From Phycisphaerae bacterium (GTDB lineage: Bacteria; Planctomycetota; Phycisphaerae; UBA1845): 55,768 bases of DNA. Of this stretch, positions 17,034 through 26,304 are shown one piece after another. The stretch spans positions 1-55,768 of the forward strand of contig JAJDDV010000150.1 of NCBI GenBank assembly GCA_029260135.1, in the 5' to 3' direction. Within the stretch, counting starts at the first letter, position 1. The number at the start of each line of letters is the position of its first letter. Made by a program: the position numbers and the translations under genes. Under the pieces are notes generated by a model. The model did not search any database. It had not been told where the DNA came from and saw only the letters and a list, made by a program, of their open reading frames with translations.

Positions 17034-18026
17034 ATGGTGCCTTTCTCGGATCATCGATTCCTCGCTGACGATCCTACGCCGACCTATCTGCATCCCGCGG
17101 TTCGCAGGACTCTCCCAAATCGGGTCTCGGCTGCGTTGAGCGAGCTGCACTGCTGCCGCGCATGCCCGCGCAGCTGCCGGATCGATCGCCTGGCCAATGA
17201 AGCGAAGATCTGCCGAACGGGGCGTTGGGCTCGCGTGACGTCGGCGAGTCCGCATCTGGGCGAGGAGGATTGCCTTCGCGGCCTGCGAGGCTCGGGGACG
17301 GTTTTCTTTTCGGGCTGCAACCTGAAATGTGTTTTCTGCCAGAACTGGGACATCTCTCAGCTCAGTGCCGGACGCGAAGTGGACGCCACCGAATTGGCGG
17401 ACATCATGCTCGCACTTCAATCGCAAGGCTGCCATAACCTCAATCTCGTGACGCCGGAGCACGTTGTGCCGCAGATCGTCGAGGGTCTTGTCATCGCCAT
17501 CGATCGCGGATTGCGCCTGCCGGTGGTCTACAACACCAGCGGATACGATGCGGTTTCGTCGCTGCGACTGACGGAGGGCCTGGTGGATGTCTACATGCCG
17601 GACTTCAAGTTCTGGTCACGTGATACATCCAAACGACTGGTCAAGGCGAAGGACTATTCCGATCGCGCGCGCGAAGCGATTGCGGAAATGCACCGGCAGG
17701 TGGGCGTGCTGAGGTTTGATGGTGACGGAATGGCGGCGCGGGGCGTGCTGGTTCGGCACCTGGTGATGCCGGGACAGCTTGATGAGTCACGAGCGATCTT
17801 TGGGTGGCTGGCCGATACGCTCTCGCCGGATACCTATGTGAACATCATGGGGCAATACCATCCGGCCTACCGGGTCGGTCGAGCTTCGGCGGCGGCGGGC
17901 TCAGAAGTTGTGTCCTACTCCGAGATCGACCGCCGCCCCTTCGAGTCGGAGATCGAGGCGGCCTATGAGGCTGCTCGTTCGGCGGGCCTCTGGCGGTTCG
18001 ACGAGCGTCGGCCGTTCGTTCGATAA
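17034..18026 (+). CDS. Radical SAM protein, PflX-like
   Basis: 330 residues. The radical SAM cluster motif is SGCNLKCVFCQN with C95, C99 and C102; an additional cysteine set upstream (C40, C41, C44, C48, C60) is typical of the PflX group (COG1313), which resembles pyruvate formate-lyase activating enzymes. Further family features are NLNLVTPEHVVPQI and VDVYMPDFKFW. It would cleave S-adenosylmethionine to a 5'-deoxyadenosyl radical in the cytoplasm; the substrate is unknown. No pyruvate formate-lyase lies in the window. ATG 17034 has no obvious Shine-Dalgarno. It is convergent with the zinc-ribbon gene ending at 18072. Confidence 0.85.
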   Translation: MVPFSDHRFLADDPTPTYLHPAVRRTLPNRVSAALSELHCCRACPRSCRIDRLANEAKICRTGRWARVTSASPHLGEEDCLRGLRGSGTVFFSGCNLKCVFCQNWDISQLSAGREVDATELADIMLALQSQGCHNLNLVTPEHVVPQIVEGLVIAIDRGLRLPVVYNTSGYDAVSSLRLTEGLVDVYMPDFKFWSRDTSKRLVKAKDYSDRAREAIAEMHRQVGVLRFDGDGMAARGVLVRHLVMPGQLDESRAIFGWLADTLSPDTYVNIMGQYHPAYRVGRASAAAGSEVVSYSEIDRRPFESEIEAAYEAARSAGLWRFDERRPFVR

Positions 18027-18071
18027 CGCGTGTCGCTCAGGGTGTCTTCGCCTCGGGACTTGCGGTCTGGT

Positions 18072-18557
18072 TCAGCCCAGACGATTGAGAAGGTCTTTCA
18101 CGAACGCGTTGATCAACGGTTCAGGGATACCCTCAAGCGCCGGGAGGTCGTGTTTGGAAACCCTTGTCTTGACGTGGTTTCGTGCTTGTTTGCCGCCGGC
18201 TCTGATTCGGCTGACCGCCGCTTCCGCATCATCCAGGCGAGATTCGTGCATGGCTCGAATGAACGACTCGATCTCGACATCGGGGTCGGCGGGTTCTTCG
18301 GCGGTGGATGGCGGTTCTTCTTTGGGGGTACCGCCGTGGGCGATCGAGGCCACGTACGCGGCGGACTCTCGCCGGAGCTCCTTCTCTCTCTGCTCGTCTT
18401 CCTGGTCGATCGGCGCGATGCGGATCTCTTCTTCACCCGGCGGAAGCGGGATGTAGACGGAACTCTTGCAGTAGGGGCATCGGCCGCGTTTGCCGCCCGC
18501 GTCATCCGGTGCTTTGACCAGTTGCTGACACCGCGGGCAGTGAAGTTCGATGCTCAT
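18072..18557 (-). CDS. Zinc-ribbon protein of planctomycete type
   Basis: 161 residues. Residues 7-30 hold a zinc ribbon CPRC...CPYC with the linker KAPDDAGGKRGR, a module common at the start of planctomycete proteins. The middle (residues 45-105) is acidic and low-complexity, and the C-terminal 60 residues are helical (DDAEAAVSRIRAGGKQARNH, LINAFVKDLLNRLG). No membrane span. Function unknown; it may bind protein or nucleic acid through the ribbon. It lies upstream of der with a gap of about 50 bases, in the same direction but downstream in transcription, so it could be co-transcribed with der. Confidence 0.7.
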   Translation of the reverse strand: MSIELHCPRCQQLVKAPDDAGGKRGRCPYCKSSVYIPLPPGEEEIRIAPIDQEDEQREKELRRESAAYVASIAHGGTPKEEPPSTAEEPADPDVEIESFIRAMHESRLDDAEAAVSRIRAGGKQARNHVKTRVSKHDLPALEGIPEPLINAFVKDLLNRLG

Positions 18558-18608
18558 GGCTGCACTCCCATCGCATCATGTGGGGGCCTGTAGCGCGATG
18601 GCGAACGG

Positions 18609-19946
18609 TCAGGCATCGCGTTTCTCCTGACGTCGTGCTTTGAACACCAATCGTATCGGAATCTCGTCGAACGGCAAGCGTTCACGGAATCGGTTCCGCA
18701 GGAACCGTTCGTAGTTTTCGGTGACCAGGTCAGGACCGTTGACGAAAAGTATAATGGTGGGCGGTTGAACGGAGACTTGCGCCGTGTAGAAGAACTTCGG
18801 CGCCTTGCGACCTCGCTTTGCTTTGGGTGCGTTGGCGGCGAGTGCCTCTTGAAGGGCGGCGTTCAACACACCGGTGGTGACACGTGTTTGCGACTGTTTG
18901 AACAATTCGCTGGCCAGGTCGATCGTTCCGTACACGTTGCGATGATCGATGGCCGACGTAAACGCCACCGGGGCGTAGTCGATCTCGGGCATGATCTTGG
19001 TCAGATAGTCTCCGTAGTCGTCCGCCGAGGCACGACCTTTTACCATATCCCACTTGTTGAGAACGAGAATGCACGGTTTGTATTCCATCGCGATCAGGCT
19101 GGCGAGTCGCTTGTCGACGTGGCCGACCGGTTCCGTCGCGTCGATCAAGAAAAGCACGACGTCGGCACGGCGGATGGATTTGGTCGCTCTGGTGGAGGCG
19201 TAGAACTCGACGTCGTCGGCGAGCTTGCTCTTCTTCCGAACGCCGGCGGTGTCGATGGCGACGATCGTGCGGCCATCCTTCTCGAAGCGTACGTCGACGC
19301 TGTCACGCGTCGTGCCGGGAATCTCGCTGACGATCACGCGCTCCTCGCCCGCGAGCGCGTTGATGAACGTGCTCTTGCCGACGTTACGCTTCCCGACGAG
19401 TGCGATCTTGATGGCCGGATCGGCGGGTACGTCGTCACTCACATCGCGCACCGAATCGAGAATCAGCTCCTGCAAACGAGATCGGCCCAGCCCGTGGATG
19501 GCGCTAACGCACAAGGCTTCGCCGAAGCCCAAACGGACGAACTCGCCGATTCCCTCGTCAAGATGCGGTTCGTCGACTTTGTTCGCGATCAACCGCACTC
19601 GCTCGGCGTGTTGATGGCGTCGAAGGAGGTCGGCCGTTTCTCGGTCCAACGGTGACAGCCCCTCGCGCGCGTCGACGACGAAGAGAATCAGATGAGCCCG
19701 GTCCATGGCGAAATGAATCTGGCGCTCGACGTGTTCACTCAGATCATCGCGGTCGACGATGCCGACCCCACCGGTATCGACCAGCTCGAAGTAGACGTCG
19801 TCCAGCTCGCAGATGGTGCTGATGCGATCACGCGTCACGCCGGGCGTGGGGTCGACAATGCTGGTCCGCTGGCGCGACAGCGAGTTGAACAGGCTGCTCT
19901 TGCCCACGTTGGGACGTCCGACGATGGCGACAATGGGTAATGCCAT
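18609..19946 (-). CDS. der: Ribosome biogenesis GTPase Der (EngA)
   Basis: 445 residues from ATG 19946; the frame continues upstream to 20105 but that extension is not conserved and overlaps the next gene. Two tandem GTPase domains are visible: the first with GRPNVGKS (residues 10-17), DTGGV and NKVDE; the second with GKRNVGKS, DTAGVRKKS and NKWDM. The C-terminal KH-like domain follows (FFYTAQVSVQPPTIILFVN, NRFRERLPFDEIPIRLVF). Der is an essential GTPase for 50S ribosomal subunit maturation. Length and domain order are normal for the family. Confidence 0.96.
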   Translation of the reverse strand: MALPIVAIVGRPNVGKSSLFNSLSRQRTSIVDPTPGVTRDRISTICELDDVYFELVDTGGVGIVDRDDLSEHVERQIHFAMDRAHLILFVVDAREGLSPLDRETADLLRRHQHAERVRLIANKVDEPHLDEGIGEFVRLGFGEALCVSAIHGLGRSRLQELILDSVRDVSDDVPADPAIKIALVGKRNVGKSTFINALAGEERVIVSEIPGTTRDSVDVRFEKDGRTIVAIDTAGVRKKSKLADDVEFYASTRATKSIRRADVVLFLIDATEPVGHVDKRLASLIAMEYKPCILVLNKWDMVKGRASADDYGDYLTKIMPEIDYAPVAFTSAIDHRNVYGTIDLASELFKQSQTRVTTGVLNAALQEALAANAPKAKRGRKAPKFFYTAQVSVQPPTIILFVNGPDLVTENYERFLRNRFRERLPFDEIPIRLVFKARRQEKRDA

Positions 19947-20058
19947 GGCGGAAGAATAGCCGCGATCGATCCTCTTCGCGACCGTTGTGCGGAAAGGGCT
20001 CTCGCCGACTCGCGCGGGCGGATTCGATGGGCAGGAAGGCCGCCTGGAGTCCGTCGCG

Positions 20059-21156
20059 CTAGGGCGGTGACCCGTCGAGCCCAAGGACAAAGCGCACCGC
20101 CCCAAGACGGAGGGCGTCGTTATTCAGCGGGAGTTCGTGGTCCGTCTTCGGGACGAGTTCCAGCCGGGTGTCGAATCCGGCTCGGCTCATCGCCTGGTGG
20201 ATCTCTTCGCCCGCCGGCCGCAGGCGGTCGAACTCATGCACAATCACGTAGGAACGCGTTTTTTGCTCGGAGGCAGCCTGTTTCCATTCATCGACCGTGC
20301 GAGACAGGTGGGCTGGCGCCTGGACGACCGTGCCGCAAAAACGCTTGGGTGTATCGACAAGAAGGGCAAGTGCAACCACTCCGCCCTGCGAGTACCCCGC
20401 CAGGATCACACGGGTTTCGTCGATGCCGATTCGTTGCTTGGCCAGCGCAATCGATTCGTCGAGGCGGTTCCTGTACGGCGTGAGGTCCGCCCGGCCCTGT
20501 CGTTTGGACTCCGACACCCACCCAAAAGAATGGACGTCGCTCCGTCCGCCCGTGCGCTTGAGCCCACGAGGCGCCGCCACGACCAGGCCGAGGGCATCGG
20601 CGATGGCCGTCCAGGATTGAATGTGGCGATGAGGATTCTCGCCGAGCCCGTGGAACGTAACGATGAGCGGGGGCGGTGTCTGTGGGTCCAAGCTCTTTGG
20701 AACGTAGACCACGGTCGATTCGTCAGCGATTCTCTTCGCAAGGTCGAGAAGTCGATCGAACAGTGCGTGACGGCGCAAGCTCACAAATGCTGGATCGGTC
20801 GAAAGGCGTTCCGTATCTGCCCAGCCGAATTCAACGGCGAGGCGCAGTTCCTCGAGCGCTTCGTCGGTACGGTCGAGATTCGCCAGCGCCATCGCGCGCT
20901 GGAAACGAGACGTGGGATCGTGAGGGAGCAAGCGCTCCACCTCGGCATAGAAGCGTTCCGCCTTCTTCCAGTTCTCGTCTTCGAAAGCTTGCTCCGCCTT
21001 CGGATGGCTATTCCAGAAATCGCGCTGCCATTCACTCTCGCGCGGGGCGCCGGCGTCTGCGAAGACACCCAGGTAAGTCGCCAACGATCCTGCGGCTGCG
21101 AATACGACGAACCCGATGGCCGCTGCGAGAAAAGTGTGACGGGCGCGCGGATTCAT
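20059..21156 (-). CDS. Membrane-anchored TPR / alpha-beta hydrolase (esterase-like)
   Basis: 365 residues. Residues 9-30 are a signal anchor. Residues 50-110 carry TPR-like helices (AEQAFEDENWKKAERFYAEV, ALANLDRTDEALEELRLAV). From residue 148 comes an alpha/beta hydrolase of the phospholipase/carboxylesterase or PHB-depolymerase type: oxyanion segment TFHGLGENPH (167-176), nucleophile elbow GYSQGG with Ser256, and a likely catalytic His near residue 338 (KTDHELP). It probably acts on an ester substrate outside the cytoplasm. The 3' end overlaps only a rejected upstream extension of der. Nine bases separate it from the FAD/Fe-S gene. Confidence 0.8.
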   Translation of the reverse strand: MNPRARHTFLAAAIGFVVFAAAGSLATYLGVFADAGAPRESEWQRDFWNSHPKAEQAFEDENWKKAERFYAEVERLLPHDPTSRFQRAMALANLDRTDEALEELRLAVEFGWADTERLSTDPAFVSLRRHALFDRLLDLAKRIADESTVVYVPKSLDPQTPPPLIVTFHGLGENPHRHIQSWTAIADALGLVVAAPRGLKRTGGRSDVHSFGWVSESKRQGRADLTPYRNRLDESIALAKQRIGIDETRVILAGYSQGGVVALALLVDTPKRFCGTVVQAPAHLSRTVDEWKQAASEQKTRSYVIVHEFDRLRPAGEEIHQAMSRAGFDTRLELVPKTDHELPLNNDALRLGAVRFVLGLDGSPP

Positions 21157-21165
21157 GGTGTTGGC

Positions 21166-24066
21166 TTACTCGAGTGCATCTGCGAGATACTCCACCAGAT
21201 GTCTCGGCGTGACCTCCGTGTGATGGCTGATATGCTGACGGCAACTGATGCCCGACACGGCGACCCTCGCCTCTCCGCGGCTTCGCACGGCCGGGAAGAG
21301 TCGTTGCTCGCCGATGGCACGAGCGATGTCATAGTGTTCGACCTCATGCCCGAACGTGCCGGCCATCCCGCAACAGCCGCTGTTGATCTCGCTACCCCGG
21401 TCGCCCCAAACGTGGCGAATCAAGGAAACGGCATCGGCTGAGCCGATGATTGCCTTCTGGTGGCAGTGCGCGTGATAGCGAAGCTCGAAGCCGCCTTGAC
21501 GAAAGGTCATCGCGGTTTCGTTTTCCTCCAGCCGGCGCGCGAGAAAGGTCTCGATCATCATCGTTCTTGCCGCCACCAGACGCGCGGCACCGGTACCCAG
21601 TAACTGCGGGTATTCATCCATCAAGGCTGAGACGCAACTCGGTTCGGTTCCCACGATGGGCGTACCCATGCCCGCGAATCTCGCCAGGCGGTGTACGTTG
21701 GTACGTGCCAATTGCGTGGCTTCGCCGAGAAGTCCCTGGCTGATGGCGGGGCGCCCACAACACATCGTCTTGGGGCAATGCACGGTCAGGCCTGCCCTTT
21801 CGAGCAGCGTGACGGCGGCGACACCGACCTGAGGCGCGAAGTAGTTGGTCCACGTGTCGACAAAATAGACGACGTCGCCATTCGAGGTACGATCCGTTTG
21901 CCGTCGTTGATGACGATCGAACCAGCGGCGAAAGGTCATGGTGGCCAGTCGCGGCGGCGCGATACGTCGGTCCCATCCATAAAGATGTTCAAACAGCGCT
22001 CGCGCCGGTTTGGACCGGCCGATCAGATTGACCAAGCGGGGGACCCGGCTGGCGACGCCCAGTCGATGAGGCAGCTCAGCCGCGAATCGCGCACGCTTGC
22101 CGACGCCTCGTTGGATGTTGCGATGGGAAAGGTATTCCGTCTTGAGCCGGGCCATATCGACCCCGGTCGGACACTCGGACCTGCACGCCTTGCAGGCGAT
22201 ACAGAGGTCCATGACCGCGTCGATGGCGGGATCGCCCAGTCCGGTCAGCAGGCTGCGATCGGAGAGGGCGACGCGAAGCGCGTTGGCCCGCGCGCGGGTG
22301 GTGTCGCGCTCATCGCCGGTGGCAGCAAAGGAGGGGCACATGGCGCCGACCAATCGTTGTCGACATTGACCTACCCCGCTGCACATTCCCGCCAGTTCGG
22401 CCATGCCGCCATGCGCCGTGAAGTCCAAGTGTGTCTTGACCGCTTGCGATCGATGCGCCGGCCCGAAGCGCAGATGTTCGGTCATCGGGAGCGGATCGAC
22501 GATCTTACGAGGGTTGAGACTGTTGTCAGGGTCGAAGAGTTGTTTCACCTCGCGAAACGCAGCCAGGATCTTTGGTCCGTACATCTTCTCCAGCCAGCAT
22601 GACCGAACAAGACCGTCGCCGTGCTCCCCCGTCATCGTGCCGCCGAACTGCAGAGCGAGATCACTGACAGCGTCGGCAATGCGCCGCATACGCTCAATAT
22701 CATCCGCACGCTTGAGATTGATCACGGGGCGCACGTGAATGCAACCGACGCTCGCGTGGGCGTAGTAGCTGGCACAGACTCCTTCGCGATCCAGCAGCGA
22801 AGAGAACCGCTCGATGTACTCGTGCAACTTTTCGGGGTCGACGGCGGAGTCCTCCACGAACGCGATCGGCTGTACGTCGCCGGGCCTGGACATCAACAGT
22901 CCGAGTCCGGCTCTGCGAAGATCCCACACCTCCGCCTGGAGTGATCGCTCGACGACGGAGAGGGTTGCGTAGGCGTTTACCGTGGCTGATGCGTCGCTGC
23001 GAAGTGCGTCCATCCGGGTGACGAGTCGCTCTTCGTCATCATCCTGGAACTCGACGATGAGCAGTGCCCCCGGATCACCGCGCAGGAAGCCGCATCGACG
23101 GCGCATCCCGGGGTGGTCGCGACCGGCTTCGAGAATCATGCGATCGACCAGTTCGACGGCGGAGGGTTGGTGTCGCAGAATAGCCGACGTCGTTTCCAGG
23201 GCGTCGAGCATTTGCTCGTAGTGCAGCACGAGGAGTCCGCTGTGTTTCGGGATGGGGACTAGCCTGAGTGACGCGCGAACGACAATCCCCAACGTGCCCT
23301 CGCTGCCGCACAGGACTTTGACCACGTCAACCTGCGCGCCCGGCGGACCGAGTCGATCGAGCCCGTAGCCTCCATTGCTACGCAAGATCTTTGGAAACCG
23401 TCGTGCAATCTCCTCGTAGCTGCCGTCCCGAATCCGTCGGAGACCGGCCTCGATCTTCTTCGCACGGTCGCAATGGACTTCGGATTCGTCGGCGCCAAAG
23501 GTGACGATCTCGCCGTCACTCATTACAGCGGTCACCGAGGCGACGTGGTCGACCGTTCGGCCGTGGATGATCGATCTCGCGCCGCACGCGTTGTTCGCGA
23601 TCATGCCGCCGATGGTCGCACGGCTTCCCGTGGCGACATCCGGTGCAAAATGCAGGCCGTGTGGGGCGAGCTGGGCATTGAGCTCATCGAGAACAACACC
23701 CGCCTCCACTTCGACGCGCCGCGACTCGGTGTCGAGCCGAATGATCCGGTTCATGTGGCGAGACAGATCGACCTGCACACCCCATCCGACGGCGCCTCCG
23801 GTCAGGCCGGTTCCTGCGCCGCGCGCTACGACAGGTGTGTCATGGTCGTGACAGTGTTGAACGACGGTGCTGACATCATCCTCGTCGCGCGGCAGAACGA
23901 CGCCCGCCGGCGTAATTTCGTACATGCTGGCATCGGTGGCGTACAGCGTGCGCGAAAGGGCGTCAAAGCGTACGTCTCCTCGGACCGCGCCCTGGAGTTT
24001 CTCGGCCAACGCCGAGTCGATGCCGCAGCGCTTCTCGGCGTGAATCGGTACGGCGCCCACGATCAT
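21166..24066 (-). CDS. FAD-linked oxidase / Fe-S oxidoreductase fusion (YdiJ / D-lactate dehydrogenase-like)
   Basis: 966 residues. N-terminal FAD-binding (FAD_binding_4) domain: PVVARGAGTGLTGGA at 79-92, then GGMIANNACGARSI. The FAD-oxidase C-terminal domain follows (MTGEHGDGLVRSCW). An Fe-S region starts with CSGVGQCR...MCPSF and the classical ferredoxin motif CIACKACRSECPTG near residue 620. Two CCG-type cysteine motifs close the protein (CCGRPAISQ near 770, CCGMAG near 899). This order matches YdiJ-type D-2-hydroxyacid dehydrogenases (about 1000 residues), oxidising D-lactate or D-2-hydroxyglutarate-like acids and passing electrons via Fe-S centres. The substrate cannot be set from sequence. 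It starts two bases after the glycosyltransferase stop, so they are coupled. Confidence 0.88.
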   Translation of the reverse strand: MIVGAVPIHAEKRCGIDSALAEKLQGAVRGDVRFDALSRTLYATDASMYEITPAGVVLPRDEDDVSTVVQHCHDHDTPVVARGAGTGLTGGAVGWGVQVDLSRHMNRIIRLDTESRRVEVEAGVVLDELNAQLAPHGLHFAPDVATGSRATIGGMIANNACGARSIIHGRTVDHVASVTAVMSDGEIVTFGADESEVHCDRAKKIEAGLRRIRDGSYEEIARRFPKILRSNGGYGLDRLGPPGAQVDVVKVLCGSEGTLGIVVRASLRLVPIPKHSGLLVLHYEQMLDALETTSAILRHQPSAVELVDRMILEAGRDHPGMRRRCGFLRGDPGALLIVEFQDDDEERLVTRMDALRSDASATVNAYATLSVVERSLQAEVWDLRRAGLGLLMSRPGDVQPIAFVEDSAVDPEKLHEYIERFSSLLDREGVCASYYAHASVGCIHVRPVINLKRADDIERMRRIADAVSDLALQFGGTMTGEHGDGLVRSCWLEKMYGPKILAAFREVKQLFDPDNSLNPRKIVDPLPMTEHLRFGPAHRSQAVKTHLDFTAHGGMAELAGMCSGVGQCRQRLVGAMCPSFAATGDERDTTRARANALRVALSDRSLLTGLGDPAIDAVMDLCIACKACRSECPTGVDMARLKTEYLSHRNIQRGVGKRARFAAELPHRLGVASRVPRLVNLIGRSKPARALFEHLYGWDRRIAPPRLATMTFRRWFDRHQRRQTDRTSNGDVVYFVDTWTNYFAPQVGVAAVTLLERAGLTVHCPKTMCCGRPAISQGLLGEATQLARTNVHRLARFAGMGTPIVGTEPSCVSALMDEYPQLLGTGAARLVAARTMMIETFLARRLEENETAMTFRQGGFELRYHAHCHQKAIIGSADAVSLIRHVWGDRGSEINSGCCGMAGTFGHEVEHYDIARAIGEQRLFPAVRSRGEARVAVSGISCRQHISHHTEVTPRHLVEYLADALE

Positions 24067-24067
24067 G

Positions 24068-25186
24068 TCACTCCGGAAGCGAAAGCGTTGCCCGCGCCAA
24101 CGCCAGTTCGCGGTAGGTGTCGGCGGTGTGCTGCGCCATGCTGCTCATGGAGTGATGCGTCCGGATGTACTCCATGCTCGAGGCGGCCATCTTTCTTGCT
24201 CGCGAGGGATCTTCGAGCAGCAACTCGATCGAGCGAGCGAGGGCTTCGCCACTTTCGCCATCGCACACCAATGCGGTTTCGTTATGGCGAAGATGGTCGC
24301 AGACGTCGCTGGCAATCGAAACCACCGCCATTCCCGCGCCCATCGCCTGCAGGACATCGGCGCTGACCGCCGCTACCGAGGCGGGGCGAACGAACATATC
24401 TGCGCCACGCATTGCCTGGCCCACGTCGCCAATGGGATTGACGAGTGTGATCCACCGCGACAGCCCGCGCTCTCGGATCGTCTTTCGGAAGAGTGCCTCC
24501 TTGTTGCCCTCGCCGAGCAAGAACACCATGACCGCTCGGTCACGCTTCCGAAGCACTTCTACGGCAGTGATCAGTCGGTCGATCCCGCTGTCGCGATGAA
24601 ACGCCGACGTACACATGATCGTCGCGATCCGCTCGGGGTCCGCGAAGCAGGAAGCCTGCTTGGCGGCCTGAACGCCCGGTCGGATCAGCTTCACCCGATC
24701 CACTGAGATGGCCAACTGCTCGGTCAAGACGGATGCCAGCGGCCGGCTGAGCGCGAGAAAACGTTCGATGTGCGGTCCGGTCCGCTCAGCCAGGGCGTCG
24801 CAGTCTGCGAGCGACGTGATTTGGTAGACGAGGTCGGCGTCAAAGGACTCGGCGATCACGTCGGCTACAGCGTACGATGAGCCGGTAAAGGCGTGAACGA
24901 TCGTCGGCGGCTGTCCCGACAGCGCGTCGAGGAGCTGTTCGGTTCTTCGTTTCGCCACCGGCCATACGACCTTCTGATGAACCAGCGTTTGCACCGGCCC
25001 CAGGGAAAGCGCCTCGATCCGGGTGTCATCACTCACCAGCCGGGTGTGGATCGCCTGATCGACAAGTCCAACGACGAGGTGGCGAAGGACCGGGCGAAAT
25101 CGATCCAGCGCTTCACCGTCGATGCACATCGCGGTGCTGATCGGTCGTTGACTGGAGCTGTCGTCTGCGGTGGTCACGTCGGTCAT
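24068..25186 (-). CDS. Glycosyltransferase family 4 protein
   Basis: 372 residues from ATG 25186, with AGGGGTTGTC upstream; a longer frame to 25297 is not favoured. The C-terminal half has the GT4 (GT-B fold) features: RIATIMCTSAFHRDSGIDRL, LLGEGNKEALFRKTI, then DMFVRPASVAAVSADVLQAMGAGMAVVS and ALVCDGESGEALARSIELLL, the donor-binding region. The N-terminal half is the variable acceptor domain. It would transfer a sugar from a nucleotide sugar to an unknown acceptor in the cytoplasm. Pairing with a large FAD/Fe-S oxidase is unusual. It is divergent from ribF. Confidence 0.82.
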   Translation of the reverse strand: MTDVTTADDSSSQRPISTAMCIDGEALDRFRPVLRHLVVGLVDQAIHTRLVSDDTRIEALSLGPVQTLVHQKVVWPVAKRRTEQLLDALSGQPPTIVHAFTGSSYAVADVIAESFDADLVYQITSLADCDALAERTGPHIERFLALSRPLASVLTEQLAISVDRVKLIRPGVQAAKQASCFADPERIATIMCTSAFHRDSGIDRLITAVEVLRKRDRAVMVFLLGEGNKEALFRKTIRERGLSRWITLVNPIGDVGQAMRGADMFVRPASVAAVSADVLQAMGAGMAVVSIASDVCDHLRHNETALVCDGESGEALARSIELLLEDPSRARKMAASSMEYIRTHHSMSSMAQHTADTYRELALARATLSLPE

Positions 25187-25330
25187 GACAACCCCTGTTT
25201 GCGAGCATGTCAACGGGCTGGATCGCGGAATGTCGAACGCAATCAGCCCGTCACCGCAGGGGATGGGGCGGCAGATCGACAACCCCTGTTCCCCCATCTA
25301 CAATCGACCGCCGGGTATGGGAGAATCGCC

Positions 25331-26272
25331 GTGAAGATCTTGCGTGGACTCGAAGCCGTGGACCCGCCGTTGGCGAAGTCGGTGTTGACCATCGGCAATT
25401 TCGACGGCGTTCATCGCGGACACCAGCAGCTCCTTGCGCAGGCGGGCCTTTTCGCCGCCAACACCGGTGGACCGGTGGTCGTGCTCACGTTCGAACCCCA
25501 TCCGCTGACCATCGTGGACCCCAAACGAACGCCTCCATGCCTTGCGACCGTGGAAGAGAAGTTGCGTTTCCTGGACGACGCAGGCGCAGACGTCACCGTC
25601 CTGGCCCGAAGCGATCCGAGCCTGCTGGAAATCGAGGCTGAGCGCTTCGTTGAAGACATCATCATCCAGCGGTTTCAACCCTCGCACATGGTCGAAGGCC
25701 CGTCCTTTCGGTTCGGTCGCGGGCGCAAGGGAACGGCTGAACTCCTGACTCGCATGGCCGCCGGAATTGGATGTGAGGTCCACATACTCGATGCCGTTAA
25801 CGTGCAGATCGACCAGGGCGAGACGTTGATGGTTTCCAGTTCACTGATTCGCCGGCTCATCGACGACGGCAAGGTGCGTCGAGCAGGGCTCTGTCTGGGG
25901 CGATCGTACGCGCTCGAAGGAATAGTCGTTGAGGGGGATCGCCGTGGGCAAACCATCGGGTTTCCGACCGCGAATCTTCACGTCACCGACAAGCTCATTC
26001 CGGGCGACAGCGTCTACCTCGGGCGGGCGATTCTGGGTGCGCGGAGGTATGCCGCCGCCATCAGCATCGGCCAGAACCCCACGTTCGGCGGATCCCAGCG
26101 GCGGATCGAGGCGCACTTGCTCGACTTCGAGGGCGATCTCTACGGCCAGTCGCTTCGCCTCGAGTTCGTGCGGCGGCTGCGACGTCAACAGACGTTTGAA
26201 TCTACGGATGCTTTGGTCGAGCAGCTTCACCGTGATGTTGGCGTTGTACGTGACGAGTGGAACGAAGCCTGA
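25331..26272 (+). CDS. ribF: Bifunctional riboflavin kinase / FAD synthetase
   Basis: 313 residues from GTG 25331, with GGGAGA six bases upstream; the frame extends 5' to 24893 but that is antisense to the glycosyltransferase. N-terminal adenylyltransferase domain: TIGNFDGVHRGHQ (the HxGH nucleotide-binding motif) and LTFEPHPL, then GPSFRFGRGRKG and SSSLIRRLI. C-terminal riboflavin kinase domain: GDRRGQTIGFPTANL and AISIGQNPTFGG, ending LRLEFVRRLR. It makes FMN, then FAD. Length equals E. coli RibF. Paired with nrnA, a common arrangement. Confidence 0.95.
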   Translation: MKILRGLEAVDPPLAKSVLTIGNFDGVHRGHQQLLAQAGLFAANTGGPVVVLTFEPHPLTIVDPKRTPPCLATVEEKLRFLDDAGADVTVLARSDPSLLEIEAERFVEDIIIQRFQPSHMVEGPSFRFGRGRKGTAELLTRMAAGIGCEVHILDAVNVQIDQGETLMVSSSLIRRLIDDGKVRRAGLCLGRSYALEGIVVEGDRRGQTIGFPTANLHVTDKLIPGDSVYLGRAILGARRYAAAISIGQNPTFGGSQRRIEAHLLDFEGDLYGQSLRLEFVRRLRRQQTFESTDALVEQLHRDVGVVRDEWNEA

Positions 26273-26304
26273 CCGGCGACCACCAAGAGTGAGGGACCGA
26301 AGTC

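Noticed and set aside
19946-20105. 53-residue N-terminal extension of Der
   Set aside because: Der begins right before GRPNVGKS in all relatives I know; the extension overlaps the neighbouring gene and is unlike protein.
24893-25330. 146-residue N-terminal extension of RibF
   Set aside because: It is antisense to the glycosyltransferase, and the remaining 313 residues are a complete RibF.
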